Shown here: positions 56,456 through 64,000 of the stretch, piece by piece
Position numbering within the stretch: position 1 is the first letter of the stretch
Layout of the letters: each line of letters begins with the position of its first letter
Assembly: GCA_028753945.1 (NCBI GenBank)
Contig: JAPNXP010000008.1
Coordinates: forward strand, 2,170,001 to 2,234,000
Source: Hexactinellida sp. DTS-2022
Lineage: Eukaryota > Porifera > Hexactinellida
Length of the DNA stretch: 64,000 bases
Direction: 5' to 3'
Program-made: the position numbers and the translations under genes
Notes under the pieces: generated by a model
Databases searched by the model: none
Seen by the model: only the letters and a program-made list of their open reading frames with translations
What the model was told of the DNA's origin: nothing

Positions 56456-57009
56456 ACATTCTACTTCCGAAGAACAGGCGACGGTATAGCACAGTGGCAG
56501 GAATACACCAATTGTGCTAGAAATCTTTATCAATAGATTTATTTATGCGTATTATATTTAGATTCTAGACATTCCAATAGCTAGAAATTTCAAAAGATAA
56601 TCTTGTAATATTATCTCTAACCAGAATTACAGCGGCAGAGGTGCAACGTTATATATATGATCTCATAATTAAAATAAATTACATTGTGAAGTCTATATTT
56701 ATAACCAGTCTCAAGTAACAAACTAAGCTCTAATCAACAACAGGTATAAATTCATTTCGAATATGCAATAACTAAGTTAACTTCTACTAAATGCTATTCA
56801 TATACATACGTGAATTATTGCGGTTTTGTTATTTGAATTTCGGATTGGAAATTCTATTTTTATTTTACAGGTATGTTGAAATAATGACTAGCAGCTTTTG
56901 TGTTCAGTCGTGTACAATAAATAAAATAGATTGAATATACCAGCATTGTACAAAACATTATTTAAAAATACTTTTTGAATCCGCGAAAGTGCGCGAACCC
57001 TAATTTTTT

Positions 57010-57843
57010 TCAGATTTATTCAAAGTCTTTTGAAGTCTGGTTATCAGATTGATCTTCCATCCTGCGATGGCGGTACTACAACTGAAAATATCGCAAGAGA
57101 TTGTTTTAATGATAAACGTGAGTTTTCTAAGTGGGCAACATCTACCATTAGCGAGCGAGATAGGGAACGAATCAAATTAATACAAAAAAATATTTCTTCA
57201 ATTTTAAGAGTACAGTCAGGTTCCTTTATTATGAACATTCAAGGGACCAAAAATTGTGTTCATAATAGAGAGACTTCATAATAAGCGAACTCAACTTAAT
57301 ACAAACCCTATGTAAATTGTTAAATTGGGACCGCAGGGTTTGTTCATAATAAAAAATCTTCATATTAAGCAGACGAAATCTTGTTCATAATAAGCAGACC
57401 TGACAGTATTTAACAGCAGCCACAAAATCAATACAACACAATTAAGTATTCTTTGCAATGAAACTTATGAATATATTGTAGTAAATTTCAATTGGGCCAA
57501 TATTACTCCATCACTCCATAAATTACTAGCACATCCCGCTTAACAGATCGAGAAATATAACAATGGCTTTGGTCTTAAGTCTTTTTCAGAAGAGGACTTG
57601 GAAGCATTAAATAAATATGTCAGAAAGTTTAGAGAACACTTGGCAAGAAAATTCTCTTTTGAAATGAATATTATGGATATAGTTGTACGGTTGACAACTC
57701 AAAGTGATCCCGTCCTGGGAGAATATCGACTTTCAATTGTTAGCCAAACAAAACAAGCTGATCACTTGTCTTCCCAGGATAAGATTGTTGAAGGCCTTCT
57801 ATTGGCAGGGAAGATAATGACCCAAGGTGTAAAGACTGTATAA
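57010..57843 (+). pseudogene. Unnamed repeat-family ORF split by a Tigger-type element
   Basis: After a splice-acceptor-like TTTTTTTCAG (57003-57012): SGYQIDLPSCDGGTTTENIA, RDCFNDKREFSKWATS and ISERDRERIKLIQKNISSIL to 57212. Removing the 194-bp element continues the frame with VFNSSHKINTTQLSIL, WANITPSLHKLLAHPA, one stop near 57542, QIEKYNNGFGLKSFSEEDLE, ALNKYVRKFREHLARKFSFE and TTQSDPVLGEYRLS. It ends at 57843. Thus one nonsense change and one insertion are the only breaks I see. I have an impression of similar LAH...GLxxxSEExLE...NKxxRxFREHLARK proteins repeated in animal genomes, but cannot name the family. There is no recognisable DDE triad. It may be the transposase C-terminus of its host element. 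Confidence 0.6.
57213..57406. mobile_element. 194-bp Tigger-type miniature element
   Basis: The ends CAGTCAGGTTCC and GCAGACCTGACAG are inverted with one mismatch, with TA flanks (57211-57212, 57407-57408). TTCATAATAAGC words repeat inside. Its removal restores the surrounding reading frame. Confidence 0.85.
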
Positions 57844-58239
57844 TGGAAAAATTAACTTAGATTGACTTAGATTATTTCAATTAGACATTTTAGATTCGGA
57901 GATTATTATAGGTAGGACTAGACTGATGTGTGTTAATAACTATCATATACTATATTATAGTATATTGAGTTTGATGATTGAATAAACTAGTTGACTATAT
58001 TCATTATCTGTTGAAAATATGGGGATAAGTTGTGTTTACTGTCTAACATAAATATTTTGATTAAATATGATGAAGTCATATCTGACACATATGAAGCCGT
58101 ACAACTGAGGTGAATGTCTCAACCGATTCATAGATATCGATAACCTATAGGCAGATAATACCTTTTGGCAGCCTATCTGGGCTCTAAAGACCTAATCGTT
58201 GTAAACTGCCAATTCCTGCCACTGTGTATAGTATATGAA

Positions 58240-59556
58240 CACAGGTATTATATAAGTTATATATCCCTCAAAACACATATAATTTCACCTTCTTGTCATA
58301 AATATCTCCAGAGTATGTCTTGCCTATCTCTTCCTCACTTCAATATTTTAGAAAAATTATATTCATCTTTGGACTTGATAGTGATGTATTCACATTTCTT
58401 AGACAATCTACGCAATATATTACTCCACAGCAAAAGCATGTAATCATTCAGATGGATGAAATACATGTGAAGTCCGACATTTCTTACAAAGGAGGTAAGA
58501 TACTTGGTTCCAATCTTGATGCCGATGATCCTACGAAAAATGTTTTTACTATTATGGTGTCCAGTTTGTTAAGAAATGGTCGTGTGTTGTCCGTTTACTT
58601 CCATGCGCTTCTGTCTCAGTTTGAGAAGTTGTTTGACACGATTAAATCTTGTATTTGTGATCCACTATTGCAGCTCTGGCTATTCAAAATGAACAACGCA
58701 GCCCAGCATTCAAATCCCATACCTCCGAATTTGTTCAGATTCTATTATTTCTTTGGAAAATCTTTAATATTAATATGCCATATAAACATATTCGTTTAAA
58801 TGATTCTTTATCTCATCCTTTTATTTCTAATGATGACCGCTGTATTTTTCTAACGCGCATTGATTACTGGTTTGATGCCTGGAAGTTATTGCCTGAGAAA
58901 GGAGGAAAATTGAGCAAGCAAACATTTACAAGCTTGAAACATGCTTGTCTAGTATTACCTCAAAATACAAACTTCTTAACTGAAAACTGCGGCTATTCTT
59001 TTCTCTTAACATCATTCCTCCAGACAGATCCATTGGAACACCATTTCGGTTTATATCGTATGATGTCAGGTTCCAACTATCATGTTTCTTTCCTTCAGAT
59101 CTTGGAATCGGAGCGTCGTCTTAAAGTTTCCAGCATCTTATACTTGTTTTCCAGTCAGACTGTATCTAGCACATCTTCTTTACAAGAGTTCATAGAATCA
59201 TTCTCTTCTATGGACAGCGTAGAATCTGACTGCGAGATTGATTTAAAGCCATTTTTGAATGCAATATCAGACCTATCTATCATTGAGTGTAGTTCTAGGT
59301 CCTCCAGTCCTTAGCATTTATTTCTGGCTATTCAACACACCAATGCTTGAAGCGTAGCAAGTCATGTCATATATTCCGAGATTTCTTAACTATTGATAAA
59401 GATCTTATAGTAATATATACGATCTATCTATATCTCAATTTAAGCTTTCAGACCTCTCTGATCGCGGGACCTGGAAATACGCTTCTGAGATAGTATTAGA
59501 ATCCATTGTTATGGTTTGGAATATTTTTATTACCATTATTAAAGAATAATAATGAA
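58240..59556 (+). pseudogene. P copy C: catalytic core with internal deletion
   Basis: Segments in order: KTHIISPSCHKYLQSMSCLS near 58270-58330, VIIQMDEIHVKSDISYKGGK near 58440-58500 (first D), FTIMVSSL, DTIKSCICD to about 58660. Then it jumps straight to TIAALAIQNE, SEFVQILLFLWKIFNIN near 58665-58770. The second-D region (SDNYP...FDAVHILKCIRNN...ERQNVK in copy A) is missing, roughly 160-190 codons. Then PYKHIRLNDSLSHPFISNDD, DPLEHHFGLYRMMSGSNYHV near 59030-59090 (E region) and ILESERRLKVSS. Decayed C-terminal sequence runs to 59556, where the Harbinger interrupts it. This copy cannot encode a complete active site. Confidence 0.88.
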
Positions 59557-60085
59557 CTGGGGCCGTATTCACTAAGAAGTTAAGCACTAAGTTTGAATTT
59601 AAGTCTTATGTTCGAACTTAAGTCTTAAGTTCGAACTTAAGTCGTATTCACTAAGAGTTAAGTTCAAACTTAAGTTCAAACTTAGTTAAGTTTGAACTTA
59701 AGTATGAACTTTTTACTTTTAAATTTATTTCACTCAATTTCTATTCTCTTGGAGTTTGGAATCAGCCTCAAATAATAATATAGTTAAATATACCTAAATA
59801 TTTACATAAATATTTGTTGCCTTCAATGTTTTGTGGATCTCTTATTTATTAAAGAATACATATAAAATAACTTAGATTATACTATAAATAATCAAAGTCA
59901 AAGTGCTTGTACGCTTTGAAAGGAATGTAAACACATTTATTAATCACTACGCACATAACAATTTACATTAACGTTGTTAGATTATGATTAATTATTAGTG
60001 TATAGACACGAGTATAAGATCAAATTATCAATACAAAATATCGTAAATACATCAAACTATATTACTTTTCATAATTTATATTCAA

Positions 60086-60378
60086 ATGGCGTGTTTGATT
60101 CCACTAATCATTTCTGAACAACAACAACAAGAATCTCTAGCTCGGGAGCGAGTTTTCAGGTCATTGTCTACATGGGGACATCCGAATGGCTCCAGACAAG
60201 GTTTGTACCATTATTACTTCATGTGCTGTGCTACATAATATGGCTATAGTTTGGAAGCAACCAATGCTGGACGATTCGCCTATTGACCAACATATGGATG
60301 AACCTTTGTAATTGAAGAATTGGGACATTTGGCTGCTAAGCATTACAGAAACCAATTTGCTATTCATAATTTTGATTG
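60086..60378 (+). pseudogene. Harbinger transposase, internally deleted
   Basis: ATG 60086 gives MACLIPLIISEQQQQESLAR, then ERVFR, matching the start of copy 1. The sequence then jumps directly to [38 protein letters not shown], the C-terminal part. The join falls at about 60155-60165 and is out of frame. Compared with copy 1, the whole central region including LDGTHV and the second acidic motif is missing. A base loss near 60307 hides the tail (VIEELGHLAAKHYRNQF). The element is non-autonomous. Confidence 0.87.
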
Positions 60379-60479
60379 AATTTATATATGTAAATGAAGA
60401 TAATAAGTTGAAGTATATTTAATTAACAGTTAAGGTTAAATTACCCCACGGGAATGAAATCTCTTGTATTAATCTGTAA

Positions 60480-60913
60480 TTGTTAGAAATAGATCAAGGT
60501 ACGATACAAAGCAATAAACAAAAAAGAAAATGTCTCAATATATTATACTTTTTATTTTTTGTCGGTTTCAATATTTGGCTAATACAAATCTCCCATAGGG
60601 CGATTTCAAAAAGTGGTGGTCGATATTATAGTGTAATTTGGCAATGCGGCCATCAATGTTTGTTATCAGAATCAATATTGAAAGATTATAAGCGTACGGA
60701 GTTGGTAGTCGGTTTACATTTTTGAATTATGACTCTGAAATTATTTTTCAAACATTTTATCAAATATCTCATAAAAAACATGACCTTTTTAATGATTTCT
60801 TTAGTTCAAAAGGTCGCAACTTTTTTTATTTAGGTCAAATCAAAATTCTAAACCAGTCACCTACAGCATATAACGATGATCTATGTGATATATCGCACAT
60901 AATATGTCTTTAG
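60480..60913 (+). pseudogene. Unrecognised ORF within the Harbinger element
   Basis: Two open segments join with one missing T near 60725: SKSGGRYYSVIWQCGHQCLL, SESILKDYKRTELVVGLHF, then LNYDSEIIFQTFYQISHKKH to 60913. The continuity suggests one former protein of at least 100 residues. I do not recognise it. It lies between the transposase remnant and the Myb/SANT gene, so it may be captured sequence or an old nested insert. No clear start codon or splice sites were found. Confidence 0.35.
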
Positions 60914-61295
60914 CTAATAATGATCTTGAGATCGACACACTTATCAGGTGGAGTCTGAAGAAATCCCCCTATGGGACTTTTGTATTACCATAAAACTGCA
61001 CGCCCCATAAAATCGAATTTATTCAAAATAATTCGATTTCGTTTTCAGTTTCGATATAGCTATAATGTCTTCTATTATATATGTGAAAATTAAACATCTT
61101 ACTTCAAAACGAAATTTATGTGTTTTTTTACATGAATCTGCCGTAATTTAACCTTAAGTTCTCTATACATATACAAAAGTAGCTTTGATGCCAAAATAAC
61201 AAATGCATATAATTCCATTGAAGATTAATTTTCATGATCAATGTTCTTTTCCCATTTGTATAAATTGCTGTTGAACAAAACCAATTCTAAACGGA

Positions 61296-62040
61296 ATGGA
61301 AAAATCCAGGAAGACAAATTGGACTAAGGAAGAAGAGTGCGCGCTCATTGGTGAAATTGAATCTGCTGGCGACTTATTGAGAGGTTCAGGAAACAGCGCT
61401 GACCTCAATAAGAGAAGAAGGAACTGTGGAAAACCATTACAGGAAGAGTAAACGCTGTATATGGAAATAATAGAGGGGTAGAAGACTTAAGAAAAAAATG
61501 GAATAACTTGAAGCTAGCTGCCAAGTCAAAGTTGAAGCTAGCTTCAGGGAATCTAGAATAACCGGAGGGGGCTCAAACTCCGCTGGAATTGTCGAAGACG
61601 AAGACGTATTAATTTTAGCTGCAGATAGGAGTATAAATAATTCTGATAGAATTAGAGAGATGTTTGAGACCACCCCAGCTTTTATCGGAATCTCAGGTGC
61701 TGTCGATAATTTCGTATCACCATCAACAGCAGCCAGCAGCGAACATATTCCTCAGCTAGGCACTGTAGACGATACGTCAATTTTGTATGCTCCCGAAGAA
61801 CCCAACATTAACGTTAATCGTAACGGGAAGAAAAGTAGGAAGCGAAGACGTGATCCAGCAGATTATCAACGTCCAACTGAGTCCCAGCAGCAGCCGGAAA
61901 TAAAGGTAGAAGACTTACTCCCTTCACAGCAGGAAGTGCTGTTACAACAGATGGTTGTATTTGCAGCACAACTTCAGCTAATTGAAGAGCAGAGGGAGTA
62001 CTATAGACTGAAACGTCAGAAGCTGTTAGAAAAATCATAA
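61296..62040 (+). pseudogene. Harbinger-associated Myb/SANT-like DNA-binding protein
   Basis: In Harbinger elements this second protein binds DNA ends and helps bring the transposase to the nucleus. From ATG 61296: MEKSRKTNWTKEEECALIGE (first SANT helix), then in the next frame ELWKTITGRVNAVYGNNRGV, EDLRKKWNNLKLAAKSK, then ESRITGGGSNSAG in the third frame. From about 61570 the frame is open to the stop at 62038-62040, with KKSRKRRRDPADY (nuclear-localisation-like) near 61830 and a C-terminal coiled region (QLQLIEEQREYYRLKRQKLL). Two single-base shifts, near 61420 and 61530, are the only breaks. It is much better preserved than the transposase in the same element. Confidence 0.85.
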
Positions 62041-62064
62041 ATTTTGTTATTAGCTATACACATA

Positions 62065-62629
62065 CACTAACCGGCCAAAAGTATTTGAACAATGGGGATT
62101 TTAATGCACACACAATACTCGTCTGGTTAACTTATTTACGGCTATCTACTCTACTCTGAAATAACTATATATATCTTAATATAGATATACATTACAAAAT
62201 ATTGTGATTTCAATTCAATTTTGAAAATATCCAAGAAGTGGCATATGTGTTTCTGCCACGTGCCACTTGTGGCATAAGTGGCACAAATTGAAATGTGGCT
62301 GTATCACAGTGGAAAATATTCGGATTGATTTGAAATTATGCACTTAGAGTAATCAAACCATGTGGAATTCAAATCTGCTATCAGAATAAATATATTAACA
62401 TTGCATCTTAATGATAACAAATTAATTATTTAATTAGCTAATTAAATATTTAATGAGTTTAACGCCTCCATAGAAATGTATATGTGAAAGTTTTGCCGTT
62501 TTATAATACTTTACATATCGTTTCATGTAAATATGCATTTTGTAGCATCTACTAATGTTATTATGCTTGTATAACCTCAAATGTCTATATGCAAATTATT
62601 GCTGTTCAAATACTTTTGGCCGGTTAGTG
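62065..62629. mobile_element. 565-bp mariner-type miniature element
   Basis: Perfect 27-bp inverted ends beginning CACTAACCGGCCAAAAGTAT, with TA flanks (62063-62064, 62630-62631). It is inserted 24 bp after the Myb/SANT stop codon. The interior is non-coding, with GTGCCACTTGTGGCATAAGT words near 62255. A solo relative of the end lies at 3533. Confidence 0.92.
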
Positions 62630-62969
62630 TAGATAGTGTGCAGATATATAACGATTTACTTGTATTATGCCTACCAAATTAGAGAGTAGCATAAAAGTAT
62701 AATATTATTATTACGAATCCGAGGAAATTCTTAATTTAGTCGAACACAAAATTACTTAAGCAACCTCCCTAGCTTGCTTAAGGCTAATCAATATCAGAAA
62801 CCAAAATGAATATTTATGATCTAAAATACACTCATTTTACAGTTTATTGCATTAAACACTACATCTATATATGTAGTATATAGATCCAGAAAAAAAATTT
62901 ACTAAAATCGGTCTAGAACTAAAAATTTTGGTATTTTTGCTTTTTTTATTAATATTAACCCCTATTATG

Positions 62970-63385
62970 ACGAAATTTTTCAAAAAAACACTAAACGGAC
63001 AGAGAGAGTTTGCGCCAACAATCGCCCAGAAGTTTATATACCAGACATCATGTTAAATCCTCTTCTCTCGTATAGTTTATGAGTAGATCTGTGATTTGTC
63101 GGGTTGTATAAGCTTTTCGATGCATTCGTCACCTTTTACGACCAAATCGTGACGAAATTCCATGAAAATCCAAAAAAAGAGGGGTTTTTTGACCGATTTT
63201 TTTTTTAAACATTAAAAAAAAAACTACTTCTAAATTTGATAGAGCTTATACAACCCGACAAATCACAGATCTATTCATGAACTATACGATAGAATAACAT
63301 TCAACTTGATATCTTGCATATAAACTTTTGTGGGAATGTTGGCGCGAACCCTCTAGGGTATAGGAATTTAACATTACGAAATCTA
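62970..63385. repeat. Inverted repeat with ~105-bp arms
   Basis: GTATAGTTTATGAGTAGATC through TTGTCGGGTTGTATAAGCT (63072-63116) is inverted at 63245-63290. The match extends outward through AAGTTTATAT and GCGCCAACA on both sides. The spacer is ~130 bp with poly-A/T runs. Likely a palindromic miniature element inside the Harbinger; no TSD was identified. Confidence 0.7.
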
Positions 63386-63596
63386 AAAAATCAATTTTCA
63401 AAAAAAGTATTTGTAAAATGGAAATTTCAATGGTTGTTTCATTATATACAATGTATAAGGGTTCTACAGTAAAACAATGGATAAGCTGAGACCATAATTT
63501 TTTGCTGATATTGATTAGCCTTAAAGTTCGTACTTAAGTTCGAACTTAAGTACGAACTAAAACCTTAGTGAATACCAAACTTAGTGAATACGGCCC

Positions 63597-63860
63597 CTGA
63601 TGGCGAAGTTATTGGATGGACCATCGTCATCTAGGAATATTATTGTCGAGCTCTCAACTAATTCTGTTTTGGATTGCTATATATGTGATTTCTGGAATAA
63701 TAGCTGATTGTTCTGTTCAATTGATGGCTGCCACTTCCTTAAGAAACTTGTATTTTGTAGTTGTTAACGGTTTTCCAGCAAAAATAGTTAAAAAATATAG
63801 CTCAATTGTTATTTCTAAAGGTATGGACAAACGAAAACTGAAAAAATTTAGTAAGTAATA
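63597..63860 (+). pseudogene. P copy C: C-terminal end
   Basis: ELMAKLLDGPSSSRNIIVEL near 63600-63655, then in shifted frames sequence matching copy B's C-terminus, ending GMDKRKLKKFSK at 63821-63857 against GIEKRKLKKFSH in copy B. It continues the P frame interrupted by the Harbinger at 59557. The rest of the window (63861-64000) shows no gene and no P terminus. Confidence 0.85.
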
Positions 63861-64000
63861 CTGCTATAATTTTGATATTCGTCTGTTCGTATAGTATTTC
63901 TTGCTTTGTATTATCTTTATAGGGAATATTGTAAGATTTCATCTGGTGGACTGGATTGTTATCTGGAGGGCTAGTTTGATTTTCACTAAAGAACCTATGC

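Larger units (their letters stand above)
56491..58225 (+). mobile_element. hAT-like element carrying an unnamed ORF, nested in P copy C
   Basis: The ends ACAGTGGCAGGAAT and ATTCCTGCCACTGT are perfectly inverted. The flanks GTATAGC (56484-56490) and GTATAGT (58226-58232) look like an aged 7-8-bp TSD. It sits between the N-terminal and core parts of the P gene, which explains their separation. Inside are the ORF at 57010-57843 and a Tigger-type miniature element. Confidence 0.75.
59560..63596 (+). mobile_element. PIF/Harbinger element nested in P copy C
   Basis: 4037 bp. The ends GGGCCGTATTCACTAAG and CTTAGTGAATACGGCCC are inverted and flanked by the 3-bp duplication CTG (59557-59559, 63597-63599). 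Subterminal AACTTAAGTTCGAACTTAAG palindromes lie at 59575-59705 and 63525-63565. Contents: a deleted transposase (60086-60378), an unknown ORF (60480-60913), a Myb/SANT gene (61296-62040), a mariner miniature element (62065-62629) and a palindrome (62970-63385). Removal rejoins the P frame (NNNE|LMAKL). Confidence 0.92.
54041..64000 (+). mobile_element. P-superfamily element, copy C, running off the window
   Basis: The left end CATAGCCTACTATACATAAG at 54041 matches copy B's terminus. No right end is found before 64000. The preceding ACTAAGT (54034-54040) would be the 7-bp TSD. The element has grown by insertion: a Tigger remnant near 54563, a possible small element near 55468-55606, a hAT-type element at 56491-58225 and a Harbinger at 59560-63596. 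The gene pieces at 55630, 58240 and 63600 belong to one transposase. Confidence 0.78.

Overview
This is an AT-rich eukaryotic window, most likely from an invertebrate animal genome. It contains no bacterial operons, ribosome binding sites or rRNA, and I recognise no tRNA. The coding remnants are animal-type DNA transposon genes: P-superfamily with THAP domains, hAT/ZMYM1-like, PIF/Harbinger, MULE, Tigger/pogo, and an intron-bearing retroviral-type integrase. A sponge or cnidarian would fit, but that is an impression and not proven. I found no gene that looks like an intact host gene. Nearly every coding region is a decayed transposase, and the window is best read as layers of insertions, many dated relative to each other by target-site duplications (TSDs) visible in the sequence.

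Layout. 1-1613: end of a hAT element. 3360-4466: mariner and hAT miniature elements, one filled with ATCGATT repeats. 4479-6964: a broken Harbinger transposase split by a 739-bp hAT-type element. 7643-9200 (minus): a broken FLYWCH/MULE gene. 9244-9774: a Tigger-type miniature element followed by a near-perfect 38-bp hairpin. 10370-30770: a satellite domain. A satellite with a period near 178 bp lies at 10370-12560, 16565-17655 and 29646-30770. Between its parts sits a ~12-kb array of a ~78-bp satellite that reverses orientation near 24.8 kb. The arrays hold several transposons, including a 2.6-kb inverted-repeat structure around a fragment of a nuclease-like gene (12560-15137).

31492-38985 is a three-level nest. 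An integrase gene with introns was split by a hAT transposon (33109-38812, TSD ATGGAGAT), which was itself split by a P-like element (33313-36295). 39356-39715 and 50112-50249 are two members of a family with 5-bp TSDs. 41357-44893 is a nearly complete P-like element with a perfect 7-bp TSD and its own small hAT insert. 45780-49670 is a second MULE gene, split by a 1.36-kb palindromic element and a 594-bp hAT element; removing both restores the reading frame. 49670-50860 (minus) is a third hAT gene. 51828-53949 is a hAT-type element with two further elements nested inside it. 54041 to the window end is a third P-like element, split by a hAT-type element (56491-58225) and a 4-kb Harbinger element (59560-63596); the Harbinger carries a mariner miniature element.

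How it works together. Several families have lost catalytic parts but kept termini or DNA-binding genes. The Harbinger has lost its DDE core but keeps a Myb/SANT gene, and P copy A lacks its THAP domain. These look like non-autonomous elements mobilised by transposases made elsewhere. The least explained items are the inverted (foldback-like) 78-bp array, a dispersed family whose ends form runs of GCGAAGC-type mini-hairpins, the unnamed ORF carried by the 56491-58225 element, and the nuclease-like fragment between inverted arms.
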